DNA from: Mesostigma viride
Lineage: Eukaryota > Streptophyta > Mesostigmatophyceae > Mesostigmatales > Mesostigmataceae
Assembly: GCA_009746045.1 (NCBI GenBank)
Contig: RPFO01000175.1
Location: 3,472,231 to 3,536,230, forward strand
DNA length: 64,000 nt
Direction of reading: 5' to 3'
This document shows, piece after piece, positions 39,107 through 50,537 of this stretch. Each line of letters starts with the position of its first letter. Position 1 is the first letter of the stretch. The translations under genes were made by a program, and so were the position numbers. Under the pieces are notes generated by a model, which was given only the letters and a program-made list of their open reading frames with translations, had not been told where the DNA came from and searched no databases.

Positions 39107-39154
39107 ACAACGCGATACATCGCGTTGTAGGGTTAGAACGCGATGTATCGCGTT
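39107..39154. repeat. Paired palindromes ACAACGCGATACATCGCGTTGT
   Basis: A 22-bp palindrome with a 2-bp centre (39107-39128) is followed 8 bases later by a second palindrome, AACGCGATGTATCGCGTT (39137-39154). Either can form a hairpin, and together they could form a cruciform. Confidence 0.85.
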
Positions 39155-41814
39155 GTAATCTGACACGTGGCAAACCTATTAAACATGCGATTTTTGGTCT
39201 GAAACTTTCAACATAGGTCAGAAACATCTCATAGAATTCAAGAAAAAATCCTGGTATTTTTGGTATTTTTTTTGTGACAGCTGCAAACAAATATGTACCA
39301 CTGAAATCAGGCATTTTCGCGGGACGAAGGTGAAGACGACGGCGATGGCGGCAAGTAGATCTCGCCAGTTTTCACGCGAATTTCAGTGGCTGTTGGGTAG
39401 CACGACCATGATGATGCGTTCAAAGGTTGATAATTAGGTTTCTACGAGTTTGTTGAGGTACTGGGGCAAAGGAAACGTAGTTTTTTCCAGTTTCTCACCC
39501 AACTTTCATGCGGAAACCCTGGAAACCGGCATACATATTATTACGTCAAGAGTCGGGTCTGCTGCGGCACCATGCTTGGTATTTCCATGGTGTTTCGACT
39601 TCTTAACACATGTTTATTCATTCCGAACGCCCGGACTCTTGGGCTAAACCGAGATTTGTGCAGACTTTTATTGGGTAGCTCCGGGCATGATGGTGCCTGC
39701 GAATAGCGGAAGGCGTGACCGTGGCTATTGCTACGGTATGTTGTATTTTCCTGGAAATGGCCTCTGCCACCGGCTCAATAGTGCTTGCAGGCGTAAGTTT
39801 ATCGTGTTTCTACCTAGTTTCTGCCAGTTTTCCACTTATTTCTACCGACCTCTGCCCAGCCTCTCTAAGACCGCCATCCTACTCGACGTTGCTTGCATGT
39901 CGCGTCCGTGATCTATCACGTCCGCAATTCAGATTTTAGCGTAATTCTGACGTCCGCAGCCTTGTGCGGGTTGCTATACCGCGGCCCGGTACTGACGCCG
40001 CGGATCTCAATTGTACTCACGCGCCAATTAAGTCCGCTGAATTTGCTGACGGAACTTTTGTGCGGACCTGAATTTCACTGACATTCGTCACAAGGGCAGT
40101 TTGCCGGATGCTGGTACGCAGCAAGCCGGCGAGGCACTGAGCAGATGTGCAATTTCAGGATTTCAACGTGGGACACCAGACACAAATGCAAGGAAGCCCC
40201 AGGCGGTGCCTGGCATAGCCGATAGATTTGCCCTTGTATATTTGTGTTCGCTTGACAGATAAAGCTTGAAGTTTAGCTTGTCGGAAATTAGACAATGTTA
40301 TGATTGGCTGATGTCTAAAGTGGCGCTAGTGGCGCCAGCCGCCAGGCTTGAGCTTTGAGCAGTATAGAAGGATGAGCAACGAACCATGGTGGTCGTTGTT
40401 CGTCCGTTTCTCTCCCTCACAACTGGTTTGTTGTCTTCATGGGGTGAAATAGTTCGAGCAGCCCGGAGCAGCCCCCGTGAGTGGTTGCATGCAGTCAGTT
40501 GCCATGAGGATGGACTGACGGATATGACAATGTATTGGTTTTGTTAAGAATGTGTGTAAGACTGAGAACGAGACAAGGGACAGGGCCTTCGGGCACCCTG
40601 GTCGTCGTTGGCAAGAATGCCAGTAGGAACTAGGTCGGGAACACACGCACTGCCGCCACAAGGGGCCTGCAGTGGCGTCACCCAAGGGGCCTCACAGCTG
40701 CTCTTATAACTACAACATTACAACTCGACACTCTTTGTAATTCGTCATGTATCTCATTGGAATTGAAATGTCTTTTGGTTGCTTTAATGATAAAGCATGG
40801 TCTCAAGAATCGGCTGGTTGGGCCGGATTGCCTGTCATGAAGGTGGCGGTGCCATAAAGGACCGCACCTTTCATTCTCATTTTAAGGTGGCATATCTCAC
40901 ACATGATTACTGCTGATAGTGGATGCATTCCAAGTAGCGGTAATGACCAGTCCAGGATGATATGGCACGCAAACGCGACATGCATGTCAGCCATAGCAGG
41001 TTGCAGTTGTGCAGTATTTAGGTGCTGTATATACGTCGTCAAGCCGTGCATATATCGTGAGGATTGGATGTTGATGGTTTATACTGCGTTGATTGTGCAA
41101 GAAGATCAGCTGGGTGCCCATAATCATGGTGTATAATCATGTGTTGTTAGCATCTTGCCACCATTTGCTAGCATGCATCATCTATAGCATTTGCAGCGTC
41201 ATCTTTGCCTGCATGCATGTAAGCTCATGGATCACTCAACCTATCCAAGCCTTGCATTACACGTGCCTCTTTCTTTCAGTATTGCACGCGTTATGGAATG
41301 AAAACCCAGCACCTCCGTTCCCACGAGGCATGTGCTCAACACGTTGTGATAGTGGATGATGCTTTGGCTATGGCTGCCTGATTCAGTCATATTAGGTCAT
41401 CCAGTCATGATGTTTGATGCATGTTTGATGCTGTATAACTTATACAACACCTATTTTCAACGTTTTGACCCTCCAAGCTCACTATGGCCCCGTTTATGGG
41501 GCTCGTGTCGTTGCGTAATGTTGTGAAGGGCTCTCATGTTTCCCACTGCGTTGTACTGCGTTGTAATTGTGATGCTAATGAAAAATAGCTCCAGTGGCCC
41601 AATGGGCTTGAGTTTTGTTTCACAGAGCCTGCATATGTTGCCCATAGCTCGTGCAAGAAGCCAGATTTTCAGTTTTCATGAACCATTTGTGAATAAGCAC
41701 ATGACTTGTGACCTAGGGTCAAGAAATTGCGGTCATGGTCAGACCCCCCTGTATTCAAACCAGTGTATCTCTCTAATGAATAAGCATTTTGTAGGTCTGA
41801 GTAGCTCAAAAAAT

Positions 41815-42561
41815 CACAGGTCGGACAAATATAAATGATATTTGGCCGTATTTGCGCATTTGATTTATAAATGTTGCATATTTAGTCCACTAAATGTATC
41901 CAACGGCGAAAAAGTTTTCACCAAAATATTTAGATGTATCCAACGGCGAAAAAGTTTTCACCAAAATATTTAGATGTATCCAACGACGAAAACGTTTTCA
42001 CCAAAATATTTAGATGTATCCAACGGCGAAAAAGTTTTCACCAAAACATTTAGATGTATCCAACGGCGAAACCGGCTTTGAATATTTAAATGAATCTAAA
42101 TGAATATTTAATTACTCGTGCCGCCAGGGCCTTTAACTTTAACATCTGAAGTTTCAGTTTCAGTCTGAACTGAGTGGCCGCGTCTGCGTCCTGCCTCGCG
42201 CGCCATTAGGAAACTGAGCGGGAAATGCATGTGCCTTAAACTTAAACTTCACAGGTCGGACAAATATAAATGATATTTGGCCGTATTTGCGCATTTGATT
42301 TATAAATGTTGCATATTTAGTCCACTAAATGTATCCAACGGCGAAAACGTTTTCACCAAAATATTTAGATGTATCCAACGACGAAAAAGTTTTCACCAAA
42401 ATATTTAGATGTATCCAACGGCGAAAAAGTTTTCACCAAAATATTTAGATGTATCCAACGGCGAAAAAGTTTTCACCAAAACATCTAAATTCATCCAACG
42501 GCGACCGGTAAGCAGCCAAAAGTATTTGAATCATATTTTATTTATATTTGTCCGACCTGTG
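41815..42561. mobile_element. hAT-type MITE with a duplicated left end
   Basis: The outer ends CACAGGTCGGACAAATATAA and its reverse complement (ending GACCTGTG at 42561) are flanked by the perfect 8-bp direct repeat CAAAAAAT (41807-41814 and 42562-42569). A second complete left end begins at 42250. The interior contains two arrays of a 40-bp unit (tgtatccaacggcgaaaaag then ttttcaccaaaat). No coding capacity was seen. Confidence 0.9.
41895..42500. repeat. 40-bp tandem units inside the MITE
   Basis: About four copies (41895-42070) and four copies (42330-42500) of a unit containing gtatccaacggcgaaaaag and ttttcaccaaaatatttaga. The two blocks are separated by about 260 bp that include the second left end of the MITE. 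Confidence 0.9.
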
Positions 42562-42569
42562 CAAAAAAT

Positions 42570-43516
42570 CCTTTGATTTATGGGCTTTCAGGAAAGTATA
42601 TACATGACCATGAAAAAAAAAATTCCGTAGGTGCTATACGCGTTCTAAAAAAAGCTTACAACGCGATACTAATTAAAAAAAACACGGGTTAATTAGGATT
42701 CGCTGATACTCATTTCCCCTCTCACCTCTTCGGTCCATAATTGGCCAATAAAAATATACCCATTTCCCCGAAAATATTTGACTAACACGTGGCTCGTAGA
42801 GGCGGCCGGATCAGCAATTCGGATCGTTTCCATGAATTCGATTGATGTGCACCACGCCCGCACCCCGCGAATCAATTCATGATGGATGCGTTCCTCCGGC
42901 ATAGGAATGCGTACACTTGTGCATCGGTGTCTGTCGATCAAATGATTTGGCTCAGTTTGCTCACTTGGCTGGTATGTATCAATGCATGTAACCTGAACAA
43001 AAAATGGATGACAGCCTTGTCTGCCTGCAACTGGTGCAATCAAAGGATTCCACGGTGAACCTGCATGCCTGTGGGCGTACCCCGGGGGATCTTTTTGCGT
43101 GTCAGCCTGCGTTCTTCCTGGCTAGTTTCTCAATTTGACCAAGATTCTAGTCGCCAGCAGCGCAGTTAGAATGCGCCGGAGTGCATGCATAACACTGCGT
43201 TTTTGCCGGCCATTAGCAGGTATCTCAGCGCCTGGCGACTGATCTGTCTGGCGGCAGAATTCAGTGTTGGCGTGGCTGATTGTTTTCCGAGGCCGACCAT
43301 CTTACGAAACTTGTCGACTTTGCGGAATGGAGCGCCAGGGCCGCGGATTCGCAATTTTATTCCGTGATCGCACCTCGCAAAGGCAATTCAGAGGTCCAGG
43401 CAATCACTGCACAATTAAGTGGGCAACCGGTAGAAGGATAGGTCGTTTTCGTCGCGTACATTTGGGCGTGCCGTGTTTGTTTTCATACCCTCCACATTCT
43501 TCCGGGAAAATCTACA
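42570..43516. other. Upstream region of the SnoaL-like gene
   Basis: No gene is supported. A minus-strand frame of 116 codons (43043-42693) has ordinary composition but no recognisable motif, so I did not call it. The 5' UTR and promoter of the gene at 43517 should be in the right-hand part. Confidence 0.4.
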
Positions 43517-44215
43517 ATGGTCCGTTTCCAGGCGAGTCGTTTTTGTTGTATATTCACGTTTATCGTGGTGACAAGCGCTCTTGCCACGGGAGTCACGCCG
43601 GCGGATAACAAGTCCCGCCTGGAAAACCGTTTCCACGGCCGCCGCTTGCTCGACGACGATGGCGGCGACCATCGCGACGGCGAGGACATGGATCTCAGCT
43701 TCGACGACTACCTCGCCATCCAAAACCTCATTGGCCGCTACTTCCTGGCCGCCGACTCCCTGGACGTGGACGCCTTCATGGCCTGCTGGGTCGAAAACGA
43801 GGCCGACTTCCAAGGTTTCGACAACATGGGACTCGGCAACTGGTCCACCCTGGCGGAGATGCGGCAGGGGGAGACGCTCCACTTCACCCCGCGTGGGCTG
43901 GGCTACGGCAAGCGGCACCACGCGACCAATTTCCAGATGACACCTGTCGACAAGGACCTGGTGCTCGTCACGCACTACCTCACTGTCATGGAGACCAAGT
44001 GCCCCCCGTTCTTGGTCGCCAACGGGGTCTACCCGGACAGCAAAGTGCTCCGTACGGACAACGGGTGGCGATTCCAGAAACGGGTGCTGCTGGTGGACGA
44101 CGGGTTCTTCGCGCTCTTCCAGCGGTGGGTGGACCAGGGCGTGTTCGGGCAGGACGGGCTCAAGGTGGGCAATGGGATAGTTGACAGATGCGCTGAGGTG
44201 GGCGCGTTTGTCTAG
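43517..44215 (+). CDS. Secreted SnoaL/NTF2-like protein
   Basis: A single exon of 232 codons. The N-terminus MVRFQASRFCCIFTFIVVTS followed by ALATG looks like a cleavable signal peptide, so the protein is probably secreted or enters the endomembrane system. An acidic linker (LLDDDGGDHRDGED) leads to a SnoaL-like fold: FDDYLAIQNLIGRYFLAADS (helix 1, about 62-81), LDVDAFMACW, and later VLVTHYLTVMETKCPP and DNGWRFQKRVLLVDDG (about 182-197). The fold supports small-molecule binding or isomerase/hydratase-type activities, but no specific reaction can be assigned. The start is the first ATG before the signal peptide. The antisense frame (44383-43415) is a GC-rich shadow. Confidence 0.82.
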   Translation: MVRFQASRFCCIFTFIVVTSALATGVTPADNKSRLENRFHGRRLLDDDGGDHRDGEDMDLSFDDYLAIQNLIGRYFLAADSLDVDAFMACWVENEADFQGFDNMGLGNWSTLAEMRQGETLHFTPRGLGYGKRHHATNFQMTPVDKDLVLVTHYLTVMETKCPPFLVANGVYPDSKVLRTDNGWRFQKRVLLVDDGFFALFQRWVDQGVFGQDGLKVGNGIVDRCAEVGAFV

Positions 44216-44565
44216 AGTGGGACAAAGCGGGTGCATTCGTGGAGATGCTCTACCTCCCAATCGCTGCGTTGGCCTGGGTCCGTGAGTCGACTCGGGGGAG
44301 GACGGACTCAAGGTGGGCAACGGGACGGCGGACTGGTCGTTATGCAGAGACGGGCGCGGGTGGATGGAGGGTATTGCTCCCATCCCTTACCCCTTTTGGA
44401 AGGTGTGGGGAGTATGGGCGCTGGAGCTGGGCAAAGGGATCCGGTGTGGAAGGGGTAGCCGTCACGCAAAGCCTAGCTCAATGTGGGCCCTAGGTCAAGT
44501 TGGGCCATGGGCGATTGACATTTATAGTGCAATGAGGTGGGGGCGTTTGTCTAGAGTGCGACCAG
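44153..44565 (+). repeat. Tandem partial copies of the SnoaL gene 3' end
   Basis: The end of the coding sequence (ggacgggctcaaggtgggca at 44153, and ggtgggcgcgtttgtctaga at 44196) recurs downstream. There is ggacggactcaaggtgggca near 44301 and ggtgggggcgtttgtctaga near 44536. The 3' flank therefore arose by duplication of the gene end. Confidence 0.75.
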
Positions 44566-46588
44566 GGTGGGGGCCATGCGTCTGATTAAGTGTGGCCTTT
44601 CTACTTGGGGTAAAAGTCTGGCCTTCCTACTTGGTTTTGCCTTTCACTGCTTGGTTGTGTGGGGTGTGGGACCAGCGTGATCCAACCCCGTGCCATGCAG
44701 TCGAGTTTTTAGTAGCGGATTCGCCTTCCCGAGTTCAATAGCTTATATGCCTTGGGAAGGGAGGTGTAGTGTGCAAGATTGTCGTGACGGCGGACGGCTG
44801 CGAGGAAACCGGAGCATCTGCATTGAGGGTGGCTTTTTTTAGCAGAACCTGCATGGAGTATTGGCAGATGAAGAGTGTGAATGGTGCTCCAAAGTTGCTT
44901 CGGGTGGTGTGTAAATACCCTGTGTATCCTGTACAGTGTATACGCAGGTGGTTGCTCTAGTAGTTTCAATCAGTGATTTGTATGTATCCTGTTCGACCCG
45001 ACCGGATGGTGAGTCACTGCATGGGGAGGTGCATGGTCGACCCAGTCTGTATATACCAATGAGACAACTTTTGGTTTCCATTTGCTGCCTGCCTCGACGA
45101 TACCAGTGAGAAAACCAGCGCAGGCTTGACACCATTGTAGTATAGTGACCGTAATACCAAGGAGACAACCAGCGCAGGCCAGAGAATCCGGACCATGCAG
45201 CTAGCAGATGGATACCAGCTAGTTCTTCCACGCTGTCACGAGTAACGTCTCCCACGATGAGCTTCTGGAAACTATCACTTGCATGTTTTCCTCATGAAAG
45301 AGCTACTTGGCTTGGTAATTGTTTCCCAGCTTGACGTTTCCGGAGCATGAAGCATCGTGCAGGCAGGCTCAGGTGATTCTGCCCGCGCCTTTGCTTCGTT
45401 TACTCCACAGGCTATAAAGCGGGGAGATGTGGCCCGTGGTGCTGTGCCCATCATGTGTTGCGCCCAATAAATTAGGTTGGCCGGCCAGCCTCCTGCTTAG
45501 AATAAATTAATGGATCGCATGGTCCCGCTTGAGTTTACAACCAGGGATTTTCAATAATGAAGGGCTCTGCATGGCCCTGCCACCAGCACACACTGCTCAA
45601 GTTGCATGCAGTGTCGGCGTCTGGTATGTGGCGTAGCATGCCCATACGTGCGCATGGCTAATTGATTCATTAATGCCCATAGCTAGTGCATGCTTGCAAG
45701 GCGGCAAGGTCAGCGCTGTACATAAGTATACATGAGTCGCAAGTATTCTGCTGCATGTGTGGGCAGTGTCGCATGCATGTCATCATGCATGCATGCACAT
45801 AGATTGACATCTTGATGTCTGTACGCTCTGATCTGCATGCATGGCTGTTAGATCTGTACAGCAGGATTTGAACATTAGATCCATGATGCGGAGCAGACAT
45901 GACAGACGTACCTGAATTTTACTTGTCAAGTGGCCGTTGTGAAAGTGTATGTATGCATGGCATGCTCGGTCTGTCTAGTTTCTTCATGCCACGCATGGAA
46001 TTCCAGCATTTATAATGGCCAGAGAATGCATTTCCGCATGCCTGCATATTTGAACTATTATAATATTGTGAAAAAAACACATGCAGAACTAGTACATGGG
46101 TCTACAAAGAGTTCGATCAATTTTACATGCAATATAAATATGTACATTTAAAAAATACACGATTGGAAGCTAATAAATTACTCATTTAAATTTCGAGACC
46201 GCCGTCCATATAGCAATCAGGCACCAGTTGAACGACAGGCAACGCACTAGTTACCAGGTAGCGGACCGATTGTGCCAGCACAGCTGGCGGTAAACTTGTA
46301 AACATGGAGAATGCACCTCCCCATGCAGCGATTATGCGGGGGTTGCAACAACTTGATCATGTAGGATCAGTGTCCATACAAGTGCACATGGGGCGTGTGC
46401 CATCAATATAGGGCTAAATTAAAGAGTTTATGCATGGCTGACGGCGGAATTCAGATCTTTTGCGTCTGAGCCCCAAATCCGGTCAGACCACTTGCATTCG
46501 ATGCGCCTTTTAAAGACGCACTCGCCAGTATAATCGGTAACGGCTGAAACGCAGTATCGACTCCAAAAGCAGCACGTGACAAGCAGCT
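44566..46588. other. Intergenic region, no supported gene
   Basis: Two kilobases rich in CATG and GCATGCATGC words. I see no protein motif. A TGTAA lies near 44909. A repeated phrase around 45055-45180 (taccaatgagacaac and gagacaaccagcgcaggcc) is the only internal repetition noted. Confidence 0.4.
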
Positions 46589-47249
46589 ATGACGACTCCA
46601 AAAGCAAAACGGGGTTTGGAAAAGGAGCTTTCCGGCTCCCAGCCCAACCCACTCGCCCTCGTCCTTGTCCAGTCGACTGGGCCTGCAAACCCACCGCCAG
46701 CAAACCCATCGCCAAGCGCCTCGCCAGAGCCCAAGAAATTCTGCTACGAAACAAGCAAATGGCGACAGTACCTTGACTAAGCATGCTTTACGTTCAGCGG
46801 CTGGCTGCGACTGACCGACGCACTTAATGCACCGAGATAGTGCATTACTTTAGAAGCACGGGAATACAAGCTCCGTGGGCCTGATCGATGGCGGCCCGGC
46901 ATCCCCACCAACAAGGTGGAGGGGTTCCTCGCCCTGCCAGAATTCAACCCTCGCCTCGCCATCATCTTCACCTTCTTAAAGCTCACTGAACGCGACCTCG
47001 TCGCTCGGTTCCCCAACCCAGCCCTGCCTGCGCATGCAGCCGGTAGCCGGCCACACGGTCTCCCTGCCTTGGCAAGGATGACATCCGAGCAGTGCTGGAG
47101 GAGCACGTGACCTGGCCGCTGGCCGAGAAGATGACATTGATGACCACAGCGCTCAGCACCGGTGGAGGCCAAGGTCTCCAATACAGAAACCTAGGTCGCA
47201 CACAAGCTACAACCTCAGCTCACGGCGCTGCAGACCACGGCGCAGGCAT
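46589..47249 (+). pseudogene. LINE ORF1 copy B, 5' part (split by copia)
   Basis: ATG at 46589 reads MTTPKAKRGLEKELSGSQPN, a Pro/Ser-rich N-terminus. The same start region is seen at 58495 (copy C, with GTG in place of ATG). A stop falls at about 46777, and further coding-like text (for example FLALPEFNPRLAIIFTFLK) follows in other frames up to the target site GGCAT at 47245-47249. The copia element starts at 47250, and the ORF1 sequence resumes at 55652. No LINE promoter or ORF2 is visible. Confidence 0.7.
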
Positions 47250-47706
47250 AGTTAGATGAGATGCTTAGGCTGACACACGGATTTCCGGCCTGCGCGCCGC
47301 GTATTGCCTACCGCGGCTGAGCGGGACACCTCAGTACTGTACGGTAGGTCGTACGGTCCTGAGGTGTCATGTGGACCGATGTGCGGTTAGTGCCAGACTG
47401 TGCCTAGACTCCAGCTCGACCCGCCAGACCCGGGTTATCCGGTTCTGGACGGGCCGAGTGTAGTTGATGCTAGTGACGTGGTCGCATGGCATTGCAGTGT
47501 ACAGTTGTCCACTGGCGAGGTGCTGCAGGTAGCACCGCCATAGGCATATAGGCGTAGCACTGGGGAGTGCCGCAGCACCCGAGTTTGCCCAGACGTTCCA
47601 TTCTGAGCCCTCAGCTTCCATTGCTCTCTCATTGTATTATTGTAATACAATCATCATTCGCTTTCAGCTTCAGCAGTTGTTCGTCGTCCCTAGTCTCCAT
47701 CCAACT
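47250..47706 (+). repeat. 5' LTR of copia, AG...CT termini
   Basis: Begins AGTTAGATGAG and ends ATCCAACT. The ends are imperfect inverted repeats (AGTT/AACT) but lack the canonical TG...CA. Both borders are fixed by the target duplication outside and the PBS inside. A TGTAA poly(A)-type motif occurs near 47641. Confidence 0.93.
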
Positions 47707-47718
47707 TGGACTGAAAAG
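47707..47718 (+). other. Copia primer-binding site
   Basis: TGGACTGAAAAG directly follows the LTR. TGG pairs with the CCA end of a tRNA. It does not match the common initiator-Met PBS; the tRNA is not identified. Confidence 0.6.
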
Positions 47719-47752
47719 TTCGATATTTTTTTTACAAGCAAAAAAAAAAGAT

Positions 47753-50413
47753 ATGGCTTCCAACAACGGCAACAACGGCAACAACAACAAGGGGAAGGCG
47801 CCTGCCAGGCGCACCTCACCCCGCCTTTCGCCGGAGGGCACGCCCTCCACCAACGATGCGAGGGTGACGCCCAACGTCACCTTCCGCACGGTGGTCGCTG
47901 ACCACCCAGGCGTCGGGGCCCGCAGGTGGGGCCCGGCGCCCGGGGATGGCGAGCGGTCGTCCGTTTGCCATGGCGGTTCGTCCGCCATGGCACCTGGGGG
48001 GCAGGTCCCCCGGGCACGCAATTCCCCCGTCGCAGGTGACGGGGGTCGTGAGCGGAGTGATTCCTCCGAGGAGGATGGCGAGGTGCAGCCTGCGAGGCCT
48101 CGGCCTTCGCTTGAGCTTTCGTCGCAGACACCTGCGACGTCTGGCAACCTTTCCGTGGGCCGACAGATGGCCATCATGGACATTGACCGGTATGGGGAAC
48201 ATGTTCCGCCCCCGGTCGCGTTCGGGCGCCCCCCCATTTTCTCCCCATTGGGGAGGACGACATCCCGGCGTTCATTTCGGTGAACGGCCGGATCTACGTC
48301 AACGTTTTCAGATGCTTCCAGATGAGGAGATGCACGCGATAGAGGTTCATCGGGTGCACACGCTGATCGAGGGGCGGCTTAGGATGCAGTTCTCCCTGGT
48401 TCAGGTGGCAGTTTGGCTGTACTGTTTCGCCAATCGGCCGAGGCACAACCCCGGCACTGTTGATCAGTGGGCGTCCAGGCAGCGCCAGAGAGAGGCGCTG
48501 CGCGTGGTCGCCCGACAGAGATCGCGCTGACTCCGTTGGGGCCGTGGCCCCAAGTCACGCCAGTTGGCTGGGGCCCGGATAGGCGTGAGGCGGCTGCGAT
48601 GCCGCCTGCGACGGAGCGCGGGGCGGCAGACGCCCCCAACACGCCCATGGGTGGTGAAGCCACCCAGGACCCTCTGGCAGGTCAGAGGGTCCAACCTCAG
48701 CCGCAGGCTCCCCCGCCCAGCGTGGGGGGCCAGGTGGCTGAGGAGGCCACCGGGGTCGCAGGGACCCCGGCGGCGACACAAGCGCCCGGGGTCGCAGGGA
48801 CCCCGGCAGCGACGCCGGCGCCTCCGGCGCTGGCGGGGGATGCAGCCCCCATGGAGGGTGTCACGGGCACCTCCAGCGGCTCTGGGGGGCAGGCCCCCTC
48901 TAGCCGCAACAAGGACAAGGCCCTGGCAGGGCCGGAGGGGCCTCAGGGTCCCACCGCAGCTGGGCAGCAACCAGCACTGCTGGAGGGCGACCTGGAAGGT
49001 CGCGACTTCATCACCCTGGTGATGAGGCCGTGTGGCGTGCCATACAGACAGCCACAGCCTCCTTCCGTGGGCTGGCCGACAGGAGCCAGCAGATGCACGT
49101 CGCGGAGGCGGGCAGCCTGGTGTGTGCAATCATCACGCACATCCTGGGCCTGCCCAACCTCCAAGCAGGGCACACGCAGGGTGTGCGACGACCTGCTGCC
49201 TGCCCTGCAGGCTCTCCTCTCAGGGAGGAGGGTGCAGGGCAGCAGGGTGCGTCTGGTGCGTCTGGAGCTCCTGCACAACGCCATCCTGAAGGGGCGGGTA
49301 GGTGGCTGCCTACCTGGCTGCATCATGATCTTACTAACCCTACTGACGATGAAGTGTCCCTCTCTCCCACCTTCCATGATTGGGAGGAGGCCCGCAGCAG
49401 GAGGCGGGAAGTGACACACACTCACACCCCCACCCAGCCCACCCCTATGTTGTCTAACCCTCCTACACAGCCCATGTTTGCCCATCCTGCTCAGCTCACT
49501 CAAGTAGCACTTCCCTCTCAGCAGGTCTCTCCTGTGAATGCTGCAGCAGCAACACCATCTTCTCCCTCTCCCCCTGCATCCCCCTCTAGGTTGCCCACTT
49601 ACAATGAAAACCGTCCTGTGGATAGGATTAATGTCAGGGGGCTGCCTGAGGGGTATACTAGGGAGCAGGGGAATCATGCACTTCTCTCTCTGCAGCTGGC
49701 TAGGGAGGAACTGAATGTCAAGAATTGGTTTGGATCTCTCATGCAGGGGGATTTCTACCATCAGTCCTCTTCTCAGATTCAGAATCTCATTCTTGTCTTC
49801 CAGCGTAGGTATCCCAAGTGGCAGGACACGCAGGCTAGGGCAGTTTGGGAGGCTTTCATGAAGGAGCTAACTGACCTCCTCTCCACCCCCTCATCTGTGG
49901 ACATATATGGGGCATTCAGGTGGGTAGAGGAATACAGGGTCACATCAGTGGACTATGTGGCTGAGACAAAGAAATATGAGCTAGCCATCAAAGCACGTCC
50001 TGATGTCCAGCAGCTAGATCACAAGTTCTTGCTGCGTTCCTTCCTTGAGAAACTCAAACTTGACAAAAACACCTACGCTATGCTTGCACAGGAATGGCAA
50101 AGTACTGGGAGGACATGAAGGAGGCATTGGATTATATCAAGCTGGCCTTGGCTCCCCTTAGCCAGGGGGCCATGGGCACCTCTGTAAAGAGGGTCAGGGG
50201 GGAAGAGAGGGAGGAGGAGGATAGGGAGAGGGAAGACAGGAGCAAGAGACCTGTCACTATGGCAGAAGTCAAGTCCCTGCTGGGACAAATGTTTAAGGGC
50301 AAGGGCAAGGGCAAGGGCAAGGGCAAGGGCAGGGGCTGGGGCAAGGGCAAGGGTAAGGGGCAGTCTCCCTCCAAGGGGGGCAGCTCCAGCAACAACAACA
50401 ACAACACAACAGT

Positions 50414-50484
<71 letters not shown>

Positions 50485-50537
50485 GAAGCAGGACAAGGAG
50501 GACAAGTCTTCTCAGCGGTGCACCCGCTGTGGCATGA
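47753..50537 (+). pseudogene. Copia gag region, several frames
   Basis: ATG at 47753 opens MASNNGNNGNNNKGKAPARR, a low-complexity N-terminus rich in Asn, Pro and Ser. Coding-like text shifts frame near 48260, 48530, 49030 and 50100. The best capsid-like stretch is at about 49600-50160, with text such as YTREQGNHALLSLQLAREEL and FLLRSFLEKLKLDKNTYAML. It is followed by Lys-Gly repeats from GGGCAA units (about 50290-50365) and an AAC array (about 50393-50482). It leads into a Cys-rich CTRCGMKYH...CRK motif, probably the nucleic-acid-binding part. Confidence 0.7.

Larger units (their letters stand above)
39092..42693. other. Region bracketed by an inverted ACCCGTGTTTTTTT repeat
   Basis: ACCCGTGTTTTTTT (39093-39106) and its reverse complement ending CACGGGT (near 42675-42689) bracket 3.6 kb. 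Both sides carry CAACGCGATA nearby. No target duplication was seen, so this may be a decayed element or coincidence in T-rich DNA. The interior has no supported gene. Short frames around 39690-40080 and 41500-41840 show no recognisable protein text. Confidence 0.3.

Noticed and set aside
39092-42693. Firm DNA-transposon call for the whole ACCCGTG-bracketed region
   Set aside because: The inverted ends are T-rich and no target duplication matches, so only a tentative note was kept.
42693-43043. 116-codon minus-strand ORF upstream of the SnoaL-like gene
   Set aside because: No motif, no splice support and no start context that stands out.
43415-44383. 322-codon minus-strand frame
   Set aside because: Antisense to the SnoaL-like gene. 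The plus frame has a signal peptide and recognisable fold text; the minus frame has none.
47629-48237. 202-codon minus-strand frame over the copia gag start
   Set aside because: Antisense shadow in GC-rich DNA. The plus strand carries the element's gag.
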